Shown: positions 46,131 to 57,640, numbered from the stretch's first letter. The stretch: DNA of 64,000 nucleotides from Gigaspora margarita (GCA_009809945.1 WTPW01000299.1:1-64000), one strand, 5' to 3'. Made by a program: numbers and translations. The notes: generated by a model not told the origin, from the letters alone.

Positions 46131-49100
46131 GGGCCATGACATATATTACCTAATATTTTAGGGGGTGGGGGTAACGTGAAATCTTAGGTTACACATATAA
46201 CATACTAGCCAATCATAATCAGGTCATGTCTCAGGATTCGGAACCAATAAAAATACAGAATCTTGTACGATGTTGTAATTTCAAAGTATAACATAACACA
46301 AACAAGAAGTTTTAAATCGTTTTGTCAAAATCGTTTATTGCTTAATAACTTGCATAAAAAATCACCTTTAGTGCAAGTTTTTTCTTGAGCGATTTTACTA
46401 CATAGAAAAAATCTCTAACTTTGGTCTCTAACATCAATGAACTTTAAAATTTGTCTGCGCCACAAATTGTGGCACAGCATATTCAGAGTTTTCTGTAGTA
46501 TTGGTTCACGATAGTTAATTACGGCTTAATTGTCTTGACCAGAATTTCTGGTATTTTATAGTAGATCTTGTGTTTGGTAAGTACGTACATATGATGGTTA
46601 GTGTCAGGATTATAGTGCTTTTTTTATATTAAGATACTGATTTTTTTTTTTTTAGAATTCACACGACAATATATTTGTTATAGAATCGGTGAGACTTTAT
46701 TTCTTCTATTCTTGTCTAATCATTGATTGAATTGCAGATTTTCTAACCCAACTATTCATACTTGTCTTTAGCTATTCATTATCTGAAGTCTATTCTCTTT
46801 GATATACTTCATCAGATGAAAGTATTTGATCATATTGCTGTGACGAAAGAAGAGAGAAATTATCAAGGATTAATAAGTTTTGTTCAGTTTGCTCTGTTTG
46901 GTTTTTAGATTTTCCTTTAGGTCGTCCACAGCTAGCAGGATGCATTAACCGTTTGTGATACATCAAAAATGTAAGTGTTGGAAATTATTTATTACACTTG
47001 GAACAATTAAGGCGTGAATAGGTTGTTTCGTCGAGGAATAGACAGTGCGAATCATAGTTAGGAATTTTTAAAAGATTATAGTATTCAAGAAGGTGTATAG
47101 GATTAATGAAATGTCCATCTTTAGCTTTGGTAAACGGAGGTAAAAAACCATTATTCAGCTGAAGAAAATCCATGGCTTCTCTTGCACGAGGTGGTCCACA
47201 ACAACTTGCGTTTGCACAGTGTTTTATGTCAAGAGAGTATTGGCACAAGTTACAATGATTTTCAATCCATGACCACGGTATAAAGCACTCGGTTAAGTCA
47301 TCCTTTTTTTTATTCTTTTTTTGATTTTGATTTTGGTTTTCTTTACTTTGTCGTTCAAGTTCTTTCATTTTTTCCTTGTGTCAGTGCCCTCAAATTGCAA
47401 ATTTACGAAAGAGTTTGTAAACTCTTCAACATACTGCGCATTTACATGCTTTCCAAAAATTAAATCACGACACCAAATATCACAGAGAGCTTTTCTGGCA
47501 TACTTAAAATTTTTAAGAGCCAACTCCGGGTTAATTACTTTGCCCTGAGAGTTTAAATGCGTTCCAAAGTGATCAATTGGTAATATGACACCTGCTAATT
47601 TACCAGAAAGTGTCGCCATTCCTCTTTCTACGGGGTTATATTTAGATTGTCCTGGGGTATTTGTCCTTACAGTCAAGTAATCCAAATTGAACTTTCGAAA
47701 AAGCAAACAATATGACTTGATGTTCTTTAAGTGTCTTGGGTTCTCATCTGGTCCCCCATCCACTAATAATACCCAAATCAGTCGAATCTCTCTTCCAGTT
47801 TTTAACGCAGTGTCATATTGGGGATCTAAAGTAAGACTTTCAAGATCTTGAATATGTGTAAGCGAGGATGTACCAAGAGACCATTGGCGGCGTACAAAAA
47901 TAGTAAGTTGTCCTGTCCGTAGTTCATCATTTGATTCATTTGGGTTAATTATGAGGTATACTGATGAAATTAGTTTTTGCTCAAATCCTATACAGAAATC
48001 ATGATCTGGTACACAAATTGGTTCATTGATTGATTGCAATCTGTGAAATGTTCGACTTATAGCGGACACAACAAGACCTATCTTTGCTTTATCATCCTGG
48101 GAGATAATTATTGACATATCAGAAAAAAAGGATGCAAATTGTTTTGCATATTTGATAGATGCAAAACAAAGTGTGTATCAGAATGTTCATGTGTTTCAGT
48201 ACGTGAAACACTAGCAACAGAGACCCATGCTGGGTGATGATGTGCCTTCGCAGCAATGGAATTGGACTGGCGAGGTAGTAAGTAACTATTTAATGTTGTT
48301 CGTGCCATATAGACACCATAATTCTCTTTAAGATTTTTACGTAAATTTTTAATTATTCTCACTTTAACTATTTCTTTTCACTGTTTTTCATCAGCTGATC
48401 CATTTTCAACTGATTCATGAATATGGTCATACAGGTATAGATATTTAAAAAGAAGTGATGGATGACCTGGCCGATCGTATTTGATTACTTCCTGATTTTT
48501 GATAAGTATTTTTTGTTTCTTTTCTTTACAGTTTTGAGAATACTTTGCATTTCTTTTTAATTTGAAAATTCTATCCCGATTAGCTTTTACTTGTGTTTGA
48601 AGCTCTTCTATTTTTGTGTATATTTCACATCGAAACTGAGGGTCTGTTGTAATGTTATACATTTGCTTAAGTTCAAAAAGTTTTTTTTAGCTATTTCAAT
48701 TGCATTTGCCGCACTTTTTTGTGCTAATGCATTTACTGGGATTTCAGGTATATGTTCTACTGAATTGATAGTAGGAAGAGAGGGTGTTGAGCTTTCTTCA
48801 GGCATGATATATCTTGATTTCATTGTTTGTATATTATATAGATTAAATGGCATGGTCAAATGTTTCTTAATTATACCATTGATTTCTTCCACACTTTTGG
48901 TTTTAATTTTGTTCCATTCTTGTGTTGTCTCGCGGTAAACATGAGCACAATTAGGGGTACCATTTCCTGTCTTTACCATGATGCTATATACATAGGCGTT
49001 TGAAAACTCCTGATATTTATTTGCTGGCGAACTATAAATCAGATTTTTATTGTATTTTGGAGTTAAAAAAAATTTGGCGGAATGACTTTTTTTCATCTTT

Positions 49101-49797
49101 ATTAGTGTCTATGCTTTGCTGATTGCAAAAGTCATTATTTTGTCCGTTAGAATTGCCACCTTCATTTTGTTCACTAGAATTATAATTCATAGCTTTCTTT
49201 TTATTTTTCGATTTTGATATTTCTATTCTCTTTTCATAGTAGGAACCAATATTAAGTTGTTCGCTCATTTTAATATCAATTCTTGTACTGTACAAAAAAA
49301 AAAAAAAAATTTTTTTTAAGAAAAATTTTTTTAAGAAACAAAATTCTGTAATTCTGATTTAGAATCATGCGATTTTTTTTTTAACTCAATTCAAGGGCAT
49401 ATGTACAGCAAATTTCTTGTTTTAGAACAAAGTGAAAGCCATTTGCTATATAAGTTCAACTATCATACGTCTGTTAGAATCAACTTTGTTAATTGAACAT
49501 GTTGACGTTGAGGAGTGATGTTAAAAGCATGGTCTGAGTTGATTTAGAATCAGAACCTTGGGGACCGATCACATATTAATTGTTGATTGGCAAAATTTTA
49601 GACTGAATTTTTATAAAGGCTCGGAAGTCAATTCGGATCGGACCGGACCAGATTTTTATTATATGACCAGCATATTGTTAGCCAATCAGATTGCTTATTT
49701 TGGATTTGATTTTTATTGGTCGTTTTTTTTATCTTACCTGGGGGTGGGGGGTAGACGCTTATAGCAAATCGATATTAGGTAATATCTGTCATTGCCC
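46131..49797 (-). mobile_element. TAA-TSD DNA transposon with DDE-like gene
   Basis: 3667 bp. Left end GGGCCATGACATATATTACC and, inverted right end, GGGCAATGACAGATATTACC; the arms go on with TAATAT and a C/G-rich CCCCCCACCCC block. TAA flanks it at 46128-46130 and 49798-49800. A single long, broken gene fills the interior (46790-49268). The same termini and TSD occur on short elements at 59408-59559 and 52809-52968 and on 1701-6122, none of which encodes protein. A 3-bp TAA duplication recalls PIF/Harbinger, but the protein does not look like a Harbinger nuclease, so the superfamily is left open. Confidence 0.85.
46790..49268 (-). pseudogene. DDE-like transposase with C2H2 finger, broken
   Basis: Starts MSEQLNIGSYYEKR at 49268. 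In order: Lys/Asn-rich N-terminus, a YRETTQEWNKIK block, RPGHPSLLFKYLYLYDHI, ARTTLNSYLLPRQSNS, HHHPAWVSVASVSRTE, then a catalytic-looking region with SQDDKAK (about 48102), LLVDGGPDENPRHLKN (47760) and NPVERGMATLSGKLAGV (47635). Candidate acidic triad: D of QDD, D of VDGG, E of PVER. After it come ECFIPWSWIENHC with a Cys-rich CANASCC stretch, then CSKC...H...H resembling a C2H2 finger and CGRPKGK resembling an AT-hook. Stops at 48378 and 46985 and about four frameshifts (near 47365, 48150, 48665 and 49075) break it. Homologous uncharacterised proteins are, from memory, multicopy in Rhizophagus and some animals; I cannot name the superfamily. Confidence 0.75.
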
Positions 49798-49800
49798 TAA

Positions 49801-50640
49801 TAGTATTTTTATTATAACTAGGAACCGGAAACCGGTATGCGTCCGGAGCATTAATTAATAGATTAATTAATTAGTAAATTAAATAATTGGACAATTAATT
49901 AATTAGCTAAATAAAATTGATTAATTAATAAAATTTTTATTGATTTGTATTATTAGTTTAAAATACAATATTAAATATTAAATTAAATTTTATAAAAATA
50001 TAAATTCAAAATATAAATTAAATAAATATATAGAATTAATAATAAGGTTATTAAAAATAAAGCATTAAATACCTAATGACTTGATAGTATACAAATTATT
50101 TAAAATCATAAATTTATATGCATTTTTTAAACTAGTTATTATTATAAAATAAAATAAAATAAATTTTTAATTAAGTTATCAATATTTTTTTATTTTTATT
50201 TTATTTTAATTAAATTATTATATTTATTGTTTTAAAATTATTTATTATTTTTTTTAATATAAAAATTTTTATTTTAACTTTTTCGACTTATTTTTTTTTA
50301 ATATTAAACCATTTTTTAAAAAATTTTATTTATATTTTTTTATTATTAATAACATTATATATATTATTATTTTTTAAATTATTTTAAAAAAATACTTTTT
50401 TTTAAACAACTATACTAGTATTATTTTTAAATTATTATCAATTAACTTCTATTAAAAATTAAAATTATTCATTTATTTAATTAAATTAATTTTTTTAACT
50501 TACTATATTTATATCCACCATACCGAATTTAATCTAACTACTTAAGTCTAACTATTATAACTATATATTCGAATTTAACTATTATTTCGTGATTGATTCA
50601 TTATGCTAAAGCTATGTCTCATGAATCGTAAAATAGCATA
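49801..50640. other. Extremely AT-rich, no gene
   Basis: From about 49845 to 50500 almost only A and T, with TTAATTAA-type words. The dinucleotide make-up is unlike the flanks. No repeat unit or frame is discernible. Confidence 0.6.
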
Positions 50641-50649
50641 TCATTTTAG

Positions 50650-50948
50650 AATCGGTATACATTTGCCAATTAAAAAAAAAATAAGTAAAAAAAATTTTAG
50701 AAATAATAATAATAATAATAAAGTAAAAAAGTAAATCAATAATAAAAGCAAATAAAAAAGAATATATACTCACCTAAAAATTAAACTATCTGTTATAGCA
50801 GGAATCTGGTCAGATGTTTTGTCTAACCCAAATCTAATAAGATAATTATTACAATTTAAAAAAAAAAATTACCTTTTAATCGTCATGTCATTTTAGAATC
50901 GGTATCCATTTACCAATTCAAAAAAAAAAACAAGTAAAAAAAATTAGA

Positions 50949-50981
<33 letters not shown>

Positions 50982-51151
50982 TAAAAGCAAAAAAAGCGAG
51001 TAAAAATGAATTAATATATACTCACCTAAAGATTAAATGCTAACTAAATTTTCATATGTTTCATTGATCTCCTCGTAGAAACATCCACATTTGTTTTTCT
51101 GCTATCTGGTCAGATGTCTTGTCTAAACCAAATCTAATAAGAAAATTACTA

Positions 51152-51160
<9 letters not shown>
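50650..51160. repeat. Two-unit tandem duplication, ~250 bp
   Basis: Both units run from TTTTAGAATCGGTATMCATTT through an (AAT)n tract and TATACTCACCTAAA to TCTGGTCAGATG and AAATCTAATAAGA. On the minus strand each holds a GTGAGT donor-like site after an exon-like block. Units differ by indels, so the duplication is old. Confidence 0.7.
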
Positions 51161-51211
<51 letters not shown>

Positions 51212-51680
51212 CACATTGGCATCTCACATTTCTGCAGATTTTTGTAAATATTTAAATACCTTATGCTCATCCTTTTAACTCCAATTCCTCTATAATAGCA
51301 ACATCCTATATTATTCATCGGCATGGTATTACCTATTCCAATATGACATGTTTCACTCGCATCACCCATCTCTGCAGATTTTTGATAATAAATGAATGCC
51401 TTATGTTTATCTTGTTCAACCCATTTGCCATACAAATAGCAACTTGCAAGAACGAATTGAATTATAGGATTTGTTGCATCATTTAAGCAAAAATTGATAA
51501 TATTATTTGGATTTTGGTTCTTCTTTATTAGAAATTGTTCTAACGTATCGTGTGTGTTGATGAGTTTTGAGATGTACATGTGGTGAATGTTTTTGTTCAA
51601 TGTCAGTAATTCATTAATCATTTTATCAGCATCTATAAATGCTCAACTTTCTGCAAAAGTTCTAATAAAATTTTTGTTTG
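50760..51680 (-). pseudogene. Sel1-repeat gene fragment
   Basis: The frame 51211-51621 begins MINELLTLNKNIHHMYIS and contains Sel1-like (SLR) helices: FVLASCYLYGKWVEQDKHKA, then FIYYQKSAEMGDASE, and NNIGCCYYRGIGVKR. After a frame change and a TGA, EHKVFKYLQKSAEM continues the pattern. Further downstream, past a poly(A) run, the block GCFYEEINETYENL looks like another SLR. Upstream of MINEL a TGA interrupts FAES..AFIDADKM. SLR proteins are helical adaptors; in Rhizophagus they are hugely expanded, often fused to kinase domains. No kinase is seen here. I judge it a decayed fragment, although the 51211-51621 frame alone could be a short gene. Confidence 0.72.
51153..51206. repeat. 54-nt poly(A) run
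   Basis: Uninterrupted As inside the Sel1 pseudogene region; no retroposon body is attached to it. Length is likely unreliable in the assembly. Confidence 0.95.
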
Positions 51681-51784
51681 TACTTACTAGACATAATTTT
51701 TTAATAAAATTTATATATTCTGTTAGTCGAAAACTCAAGACTTATATATTAACAAAAATATTTCCCGACCAAAAAAATCTGTAA

Positions 51785-52505
51785 AAAAAATAAAATCCTT
51801 TGATTTTAGATCGGGTCTCATATTTTTTGATGAATTGAACAAATGTTAATAAAAAACGTAGCGACCTGTAGTAGACGACGACTTATGGTAACAAAAAAAG
51901 TCTTGTGGTGGCAATCTTATATGGAAAATGAGCAACGTGTTGTGATGGAAACATTTGTGTTGAGCAACACTTTGTGGTAGGTAACGTCTATAATCTTGTA
52001 ATGGCAACTTTCTGCGCTGTGCAATGTCTCACAGTAGTAGGTAATGTCATATAGTGGTTAGAGCAAAAAAAAATGTAAAGGCAAGTAAATTTGTCGCAAG
52101 GTAATTTAATTAAAAAAAAAATAATTATTAGTTAGTATTTAGAGATACGTGTATATTAGGTGGAGTGGGATGCATTGAATAATGTTTAAGTATAGTACTG
52201 TATAAAAAGTGCGTAAAACCTCTGTTGCTGTTGCACAACTGTGCAAATATAGGTATGCGGCATTACAAACGGAAAATGCCACAACTATATTTTTGATTAT
52301 TTTGATATAATCATATCAAAAACGTAGTTTTGGTTATCACTTAGCGTAGAAGTATAAAATTATAATATTCAAATTTGAATTTTCAATAACTATTTATCCA
52401 ATAAGCTAAAATTTTTAATGTAGATAAATATAAGATCGATCTATATTATATTAAAATTTTAGCTAAATCGAATCAGTAGTTCTTGCAAAATTGCTAAAAA
52501 ACTGT
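51785..52505. other. Intergenic, weak repeated words
   Basis: 51850-52060 is G-richer on the plus strand and repeats GTGGTAGGTAA / GTGGTGGCAA / CAACATTTGTG-like words at irregular spacing. No frame, TIR or TSD found. Confidence 0.35.
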
Positions 52506-52509
52506 ATAT

Positions 52510-53197
52510 AATTTTATTAAATTATTTTAGAGTAAAATTGGTTTTTAGTAATCGCAAGTAGTTATTACATAGTAAAGTCAAAATTTACTATATAAATCGA
52601 TTATTATCACTTAAGTAAACTTATTTAGATGACTAAAATACATATATTTCGAAATTTTTATCCAAATTGAAACCCCTTTTATTATTTAACTTTTAATTTT
52701 TACATTTATCGAATATATTTTTTTAAAAAATTTACTTTTTTCGTTAAACGTAAAAATCAAAAGTCAAATAATAAAAAATTTTCAATATTGATAAAAATTT
52801 TAAAGTAAAGACGCTGACATTTATTACCTAATATCCATTTACTATAGAGGCTTACCCCACCTCAGATAATATATTTAGCTAAATTTGATTGGCTATAATT
52901 TTTTATATAAAGTAAGGTTTTTCTTGACCCCTATACTCTAAAATATTATTTAATAAATGTCAGCGACCTAAGTGTATTTTGCTCTACTAAAAAAGTTTAT
53001 TTAAGCAACCATAATTAATTCATATAGTAAAATGTTAACTTTACTATGTAGTGACTGTTGTTGATCATTTGGTAGCTTATTTTTAGATCAAAATATTTTT
53101 GATTTTTTTTAAATTTTAAAATTTAATTAGTCAATAGTCTTATCACTAGGAAGTATGATTTATATAAACTCTAATTACATGATTTATTGTACTTCTC
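52510..53197. mobile_element. Harbinger-like MITE, degraded copy of 4359
   Basis: The right end, GATTTATTGTACTTCTC followed by TAA, matches the right end of 4359-4946, and the core (ATAGTAAAGTCAAAATTTAC..CTTAAGTAAACTTATTTAGA) matches too. The left terminus is lost. The 160-bp TAA-flanked MITE at 52809-52968 is inserted in it. Confidence 0.65.
52809..52968. mobile_element. Small MITE of the 46131 transposon family
   Basis: 160 bp; ends AGACGCTGACATTTATTACC and, inverted, GGTCGCTGACATTTATT. TAA at 52806-52808 and 52969-52971. Like 59408-59559 in length, termini and C-rich inner block. Confidence 0.85.
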
Positions 53198-53204
53198 TAA
53201 AAAT

Positions 53205-53551
53205 TTAATTACAGAATCCTGTAATCAGAATAGATTTGTGCTACTATAAAATTCTATAATTTATTAAATAATTATAAACCATTTTAGTAATACAAATTTA
53301 TTCCAATTTTAGAATCCTGTGATTAGATTTTAATAATTTTGGGCATGCTAGAATCCTCTCATTAAGAGGATTATTTTGATAGTTAAATTATCAAATTTGG
53401 TCCAGTAGATCAAAAATTATTTACTATTAAATATTATATCTAACTTTTTAATAATTAAAAAATCTGTTTGGCTAATTGGGGTATCAGGTGTGGGTGAGTG
53501 GAGTGGGCTTATAGTAAACAAAAATCAGCTAATTTCTAGAAGCTCCCTAAT
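53205..53551 (+). repeat. TIR-family remnant, inverted copy of 44523-44772
   Basis: Ends with CAGCTAATTTCTAGAAGCTCCC followed by TAA at about 53549. Contains a hairpin at CCTCTCATTAAGAGG. Probably a Harbinger-type MITE whose left end is blurred by a repeated AGAATCCTGTRATYAGA word (53215 and 53320). Confidence 0.5.
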
Positions 53552-53559
53552 CATACTTT

Positions 53560-54170
53560 TTTACAGGTTTTCATAATATTTCACAATTTAATATAAAATT
53601 TTATATTTATTTATTTATTATTATTATATATTATATTTTATATTTATAAATATACATTTTAATTAATATTATATACTTTATTATAGTCCAGTGCAAAAAG
53701 ATTTGTACCTCAAATAGCTCTGATTAAAATATTTTTTGTACCAATTAATTTTTAATTTTTTTAATTTATTATTGTCTGGAACAAAGCAAAGGATACTCTG
53801 TTTTATGATAGTATTTGATATCCACAATTATGTGTCATCATGTGAATTTTGCCTGTTCATTTCTGGGTTTCTGATTGGCTATAAATCACAACATGTTTGA
53901 TCTATGATCTTGTCTGTTCGCTTTTACAATACTAATTGATTAATTGCATAATGATCAATCAGTCATGTAATAAGTTCTGAACACACAATGCTACATATTG
54001 CCTAGTAATTAATAGGTTATCAGATTAATAAAAATAAAATTATTTTGATTATTTTATTGATAAAATAAAAAAATTTATTAATATTAACTTTTTTTAAAAA
54101 TATTTACTATATAATTTACTATTGTAATTTATATATACGCATATATAGTAAAAAAATCAAATGGATATAT
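53560..54170. other. AT-rich, no gene
   Basis: Only short frames; nothing recognised. Confidence 0.45.
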
Positions 54171-54171
54171 A

Positions 54172-54512
54172 TTACTTCACCGACGCTCGTTTAGTAGACA
54201 TAACATTTTACTGACAAAAATTTATCAACATGTTTATTTTACCAATACTTATTTTGCAGACAAGTTTATTTTACTGCCAATTTATTTCACAGAAGCTCAT
54301 TTCATAGACAAATTTTTTTTATAAAATTCTACTACCTTAACTCTAATTCTAACTTGACCTTAACGACAATGACCAGAATTATTTTGTTAGTGAAATAAGT
54401 TTCGGTGAAATATACTATCGGTAAAATAGAAAATAAATTCAGTGAAATAACATGTCAGTGAATTGTTGTTAGTGAAATGTTATTTTTATGAAACAAGCAT
54501 CGGTAAAGTAGG
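54172..54512. mobile_element. TIR element made of short repeated boxes
   Basis: Left TTACTTCACCGACGCTCGTT pairs with right AACAAGCATCGGTAAAGTA. Between them TTTTACYRAC/TTTCACNGA boxes recur at 54200-54320 and, inverted, at 54400-54500, around a central telomere-like CTAATTCTAACTTGACC. The hAT at 54516 lies at its right edge. Confidence 0.6.
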
Positions 54513-54888
54513 ACTAGTGTTCTGACTCGGGTCAGTCTCACCTGGGTCACCCGTGGGTGGGCGGATGACCCAGATTGAATTATGCCCACTCGGGTGACCC
54601 ACGGGTCACCTGTTGGTAAACCCACAGGTCACCCGTGAGTCAACCTGTGGGTCAACCTGTGGGTCACCCATGGGTCAATCTGCAGGATACCCACATGGGT
54701 GACCTGTATGGGTTGGTTATAATAGGTAATATTTTTTTTATATTGCTTATTTTAGTACTGTTATACCAGTACGATCATATGTAATATGTGATGGTTCCGT
54801 TCAACTTTTTGGTACACTATATTTTTTCCTGTTTTAGAATGTAACACATGCTAGCTCGTGATATATATTGATTTATTTTAAGGAGAAC

Positions 54889-55897
54889 TAGGGTGTCCAG
54901 GATTATGTGATGCGCATTATGCGCATAATCAACCATTTTTTTGCATCGCATATGCTCCGCATAATTTAACAAAAAAAAGCATTTAGATCATGTGGCTAAA
55001 ATATGATTGGTAGATCTAAATCGAAATAGTACTACAAAATATCAATTTCAATATCAATAGATTTAATCAATTTAATGTAATCTAAAATTGATAAATGCAA
55101 CAAATCTTCAACTTTTAAAACCAAAATTCTTTAAAGTTTTTTTTTTAAAAAAAAAACTTTTAACAAATTGGCATTTCAAATAAAAAAAAATCTTTATTAT
55201 ACGGTCACGGCTTTTTAAAAACCAAATATATAAGAATGCTCTTTATGCGGTTAGAGAAAAGCTCTTGTCAATTTTGCCAAGGTACAGTTTCACATGAAAA
55301 AACAATCAGTAATAGATAATTATTTTTTACTCATAAAAAAAAAAAAGCTCTTGAAAAACCTTGAAAAGATGCCTCTACTCAACATATACTTACTATCTGT
55401 AATAAGCTTCATAATGGCAGAGAACAATTTGTTCTTGACTTTGTTAAATTGTTAGCCAAAGCTAACATACTTTTGAAAAAATACACCATTTTCCAAGAAC
55501 ATTGAAATACTACCAAAATGACCGCCTTAAAGAGACGATTCCAACAAGCCCAAAATCACTAAAATCTGATCATGGTATGTGCATTAACAAGTACATCAAG
55601 TAAAAGTATGGAAATCTTTAAATTTCCATGCTTTTATTTGATAATTTATTTAGATTATTGATTTTTTTTTATATAATCAATTAGGTGGTGCATCCGAGAG
55701 TTGATGTAGAGTGTATGAAATTTTAGTTAATGAATAAATAAATAATGTTTGGATAAGGTTTATAAATTATAATAAATCTGCCTTTTCTATCAATATATTA
55801 CTGAAGTTAAATCGCATAATCGCCTATTTTCTTTGCATAATTTCAAATTTATTTCGCATAATTTACCTAATCGTATCGCATAATCCTGGACATCCTA
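54889..55897 (+). mobile_element. hAT element with transposase remnant
   Basis: TIR TAGGGTGTCCAGGATTATG / CATAATCCTGGACATCCTA. TSD AGGAGAAC (54881-54888) and AAGAGAAC (55898-55905), 7 of 8. The middle (55240-55505, plus strand) reads LCEKSSCQFCQGTVSHEKT-like in part: CQFC followed by SHEKTIS, then FVLDFVKLLAKANILLKKY, which fits a BED-finger hAT N-terminus followed by the start of the transposase. Stops and loss of the catalytic part make it a dead remnant. The element is flanked by repeated CGCATAAT words. Confidence 0.85.
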
Positions 55898-56058
55898 AAG
55901 AGAACAAAAGATTAGTACATGATTTTTTTTTTAAAAAAAAGCAATATCTCATAATTTCATTGATGAAACTTCCCTGTGTGTCTAAACAAAAAAAAAATTT
56001 CTGACAAAATTTTACTTCATATGCAGTTGTCTTGTTCATTTTATATTGATTACTTTAT

Positions 56059-57640
56059 CAGTCATAGGATATGTCCTTTTACAGGGGTTTGAAATGTTGT
56101 CTATAATAAAAATTATAATAAAAACATATGAATTTACTATAGATATGGGTTAGAAGATTCTCTTTGATCTAACTTATTAACTTAAAATTAAATTTTTTGG
56201 GAATATAGAACAAGGGGAGAAGAACAAATTAAGCTTAAAAATCGAATTAAAATTTTGCTGATTTTGCACAAAATGAAAATGTAACTTTTCCAAAAACGAA
56301 TATTTTCCGATTTTAAGATAAGAAGCATATGTAAAAACATGCTCTGAACAACTTTACTTAGTCAGCGAAAATAGGTTACCTTGTAAGAAAAATGGGTTAT
56401 CTATGTGCTAAAGTTAAAAATTCTGGGTTTTTAATATAAAGCCCCTTTTTGGGGGCATCCATAAATAACATTATGTATCCCTACATAGTAGCGCTTGACC
56501 CCCCCCTCTACTATATAAAAAAATTTTTAAAAATCCGTATGTTTATATATAAAATTTTACAAAAACTTGAATATATAATGACCCAGTGATCCAATCTGGA
56601 TGATTTTGGTACCATTCGATTTGTCTCTATGAGACGAATCCAATGGTACCAAGATCATTTCATTTGGATCACTGGATCACGTTTTATTAACGAAATACTA
56701 TTGATTTTATAGTAATTTTATAAGAAAACATAATAACCAATAGTACTTCGTTAATAAAACGTGATCCAGTAATCCAAATCAAATGAAATTGGTACCATTC
56801 GATTCCTCTCCTCGAGACGGTTCGAATGGTACCAAAATCATCCAATTTGGACCACTGGGTCAAGTTTTAGACAAATTTTTATAAAAAAATTGCGTTATGT
56901 TGGGGGGGACCCCCCCCTACATATTGGAAAATCGTTATATTTTGGGGGACCCCCCCCCCTCAAGCATAACGTTATTTATGGATGCCCCCTTTTTGTCAAG
57001 ATAACCTGCTTTGGGCTTCTAAGTAAACATGTTCAGCGTTTTCTTGAACCTTTTACTAAGTGAAAAATGGGTTTAAAGTTAGAAAAAAAATTTTTTTTAT
57101 AATTTAAAGTACAGGGGTTTGCAAAAAACTCATTTTTTTCCAACTTTAAACCCATTTTTCACTTAGTAAAAGGTCCAAGAAAACGCGTTTTAGCCTCAAT
57201 ATGAGTAGAATTACCTGCTGAACATGTTTACTTAGAAGCCCAAAGCAGGTTATCTTGACAAAAAAGGGGTTTTATATTGAAACCCCAAAATTTTTAACTT
57301 TAGCACATAGATAACCTATTTTTCTTACAAGGTAACCTATTTTCACAACTAAGTAAAGTTGTTCAGAGCACGTTTTTACACATGCTTCTCATCTTAAAAT
57401 CAGAAAATATTCGTTTTAGGAAAAGTTACATTTTCATTTTGTGCAAAATCAGCGAAATTTTAATTTGATTTTTAAGCTCAATTTGTTCTTCTCCTCTTGT
57501 TCTATATTCTTGAAAATTTTAATTTTAAGTTAATAAGTTAGATCAAAGAGAATCTTTTAACCAATATCTATAGTTAATTCATATGTTTTTATTATAATTT
57601 TTATTATAGACAGCAATTGAAAGGACATATCCTATGACTG
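56059..57640. mobile_element. 1.6 kb palindromic foldback element
   Basis: CAGTCATAGGATATGTCCTT at the left recurs inverted at the right end. Arms of about 390 bp pair nearly completely (compare CATGCTCTGAACAACTTTAC with GTAAAGTTGTTCAGAGCACG). A second, inner inverted repeat lies at 56997-57260 (GATAACCTGCTTTGGGCTTC and its inverse). The MITE at 56451-56989 interrupts it. No TSD of clear length. Confidence 0.85.
56451..56989. mobile_element. Harbinger-like MITE with hairpin interior, copy 2
   Basis: 539 bp, colinear with 25684-26204. Ends GGGGGCATCCATAAATAACA and TTATTTATGGATGCCCCC, with T-runs on both sides, so the 3-bp duplication is TTT or hidden. Better preserved G and C runs than copy 1. 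Confidence 0.82.

Noticed and set aside
48591-48938. Plus-strand frame of 115 codons
   Set aside because: Shadow of the transposase pseudogene on the minus strand, which has family motifs.
51153-51206. Poly(A) tail of a retroposon
   Set aside because: No TSD and no retroposon body on either side; better seen as a simple A-run.
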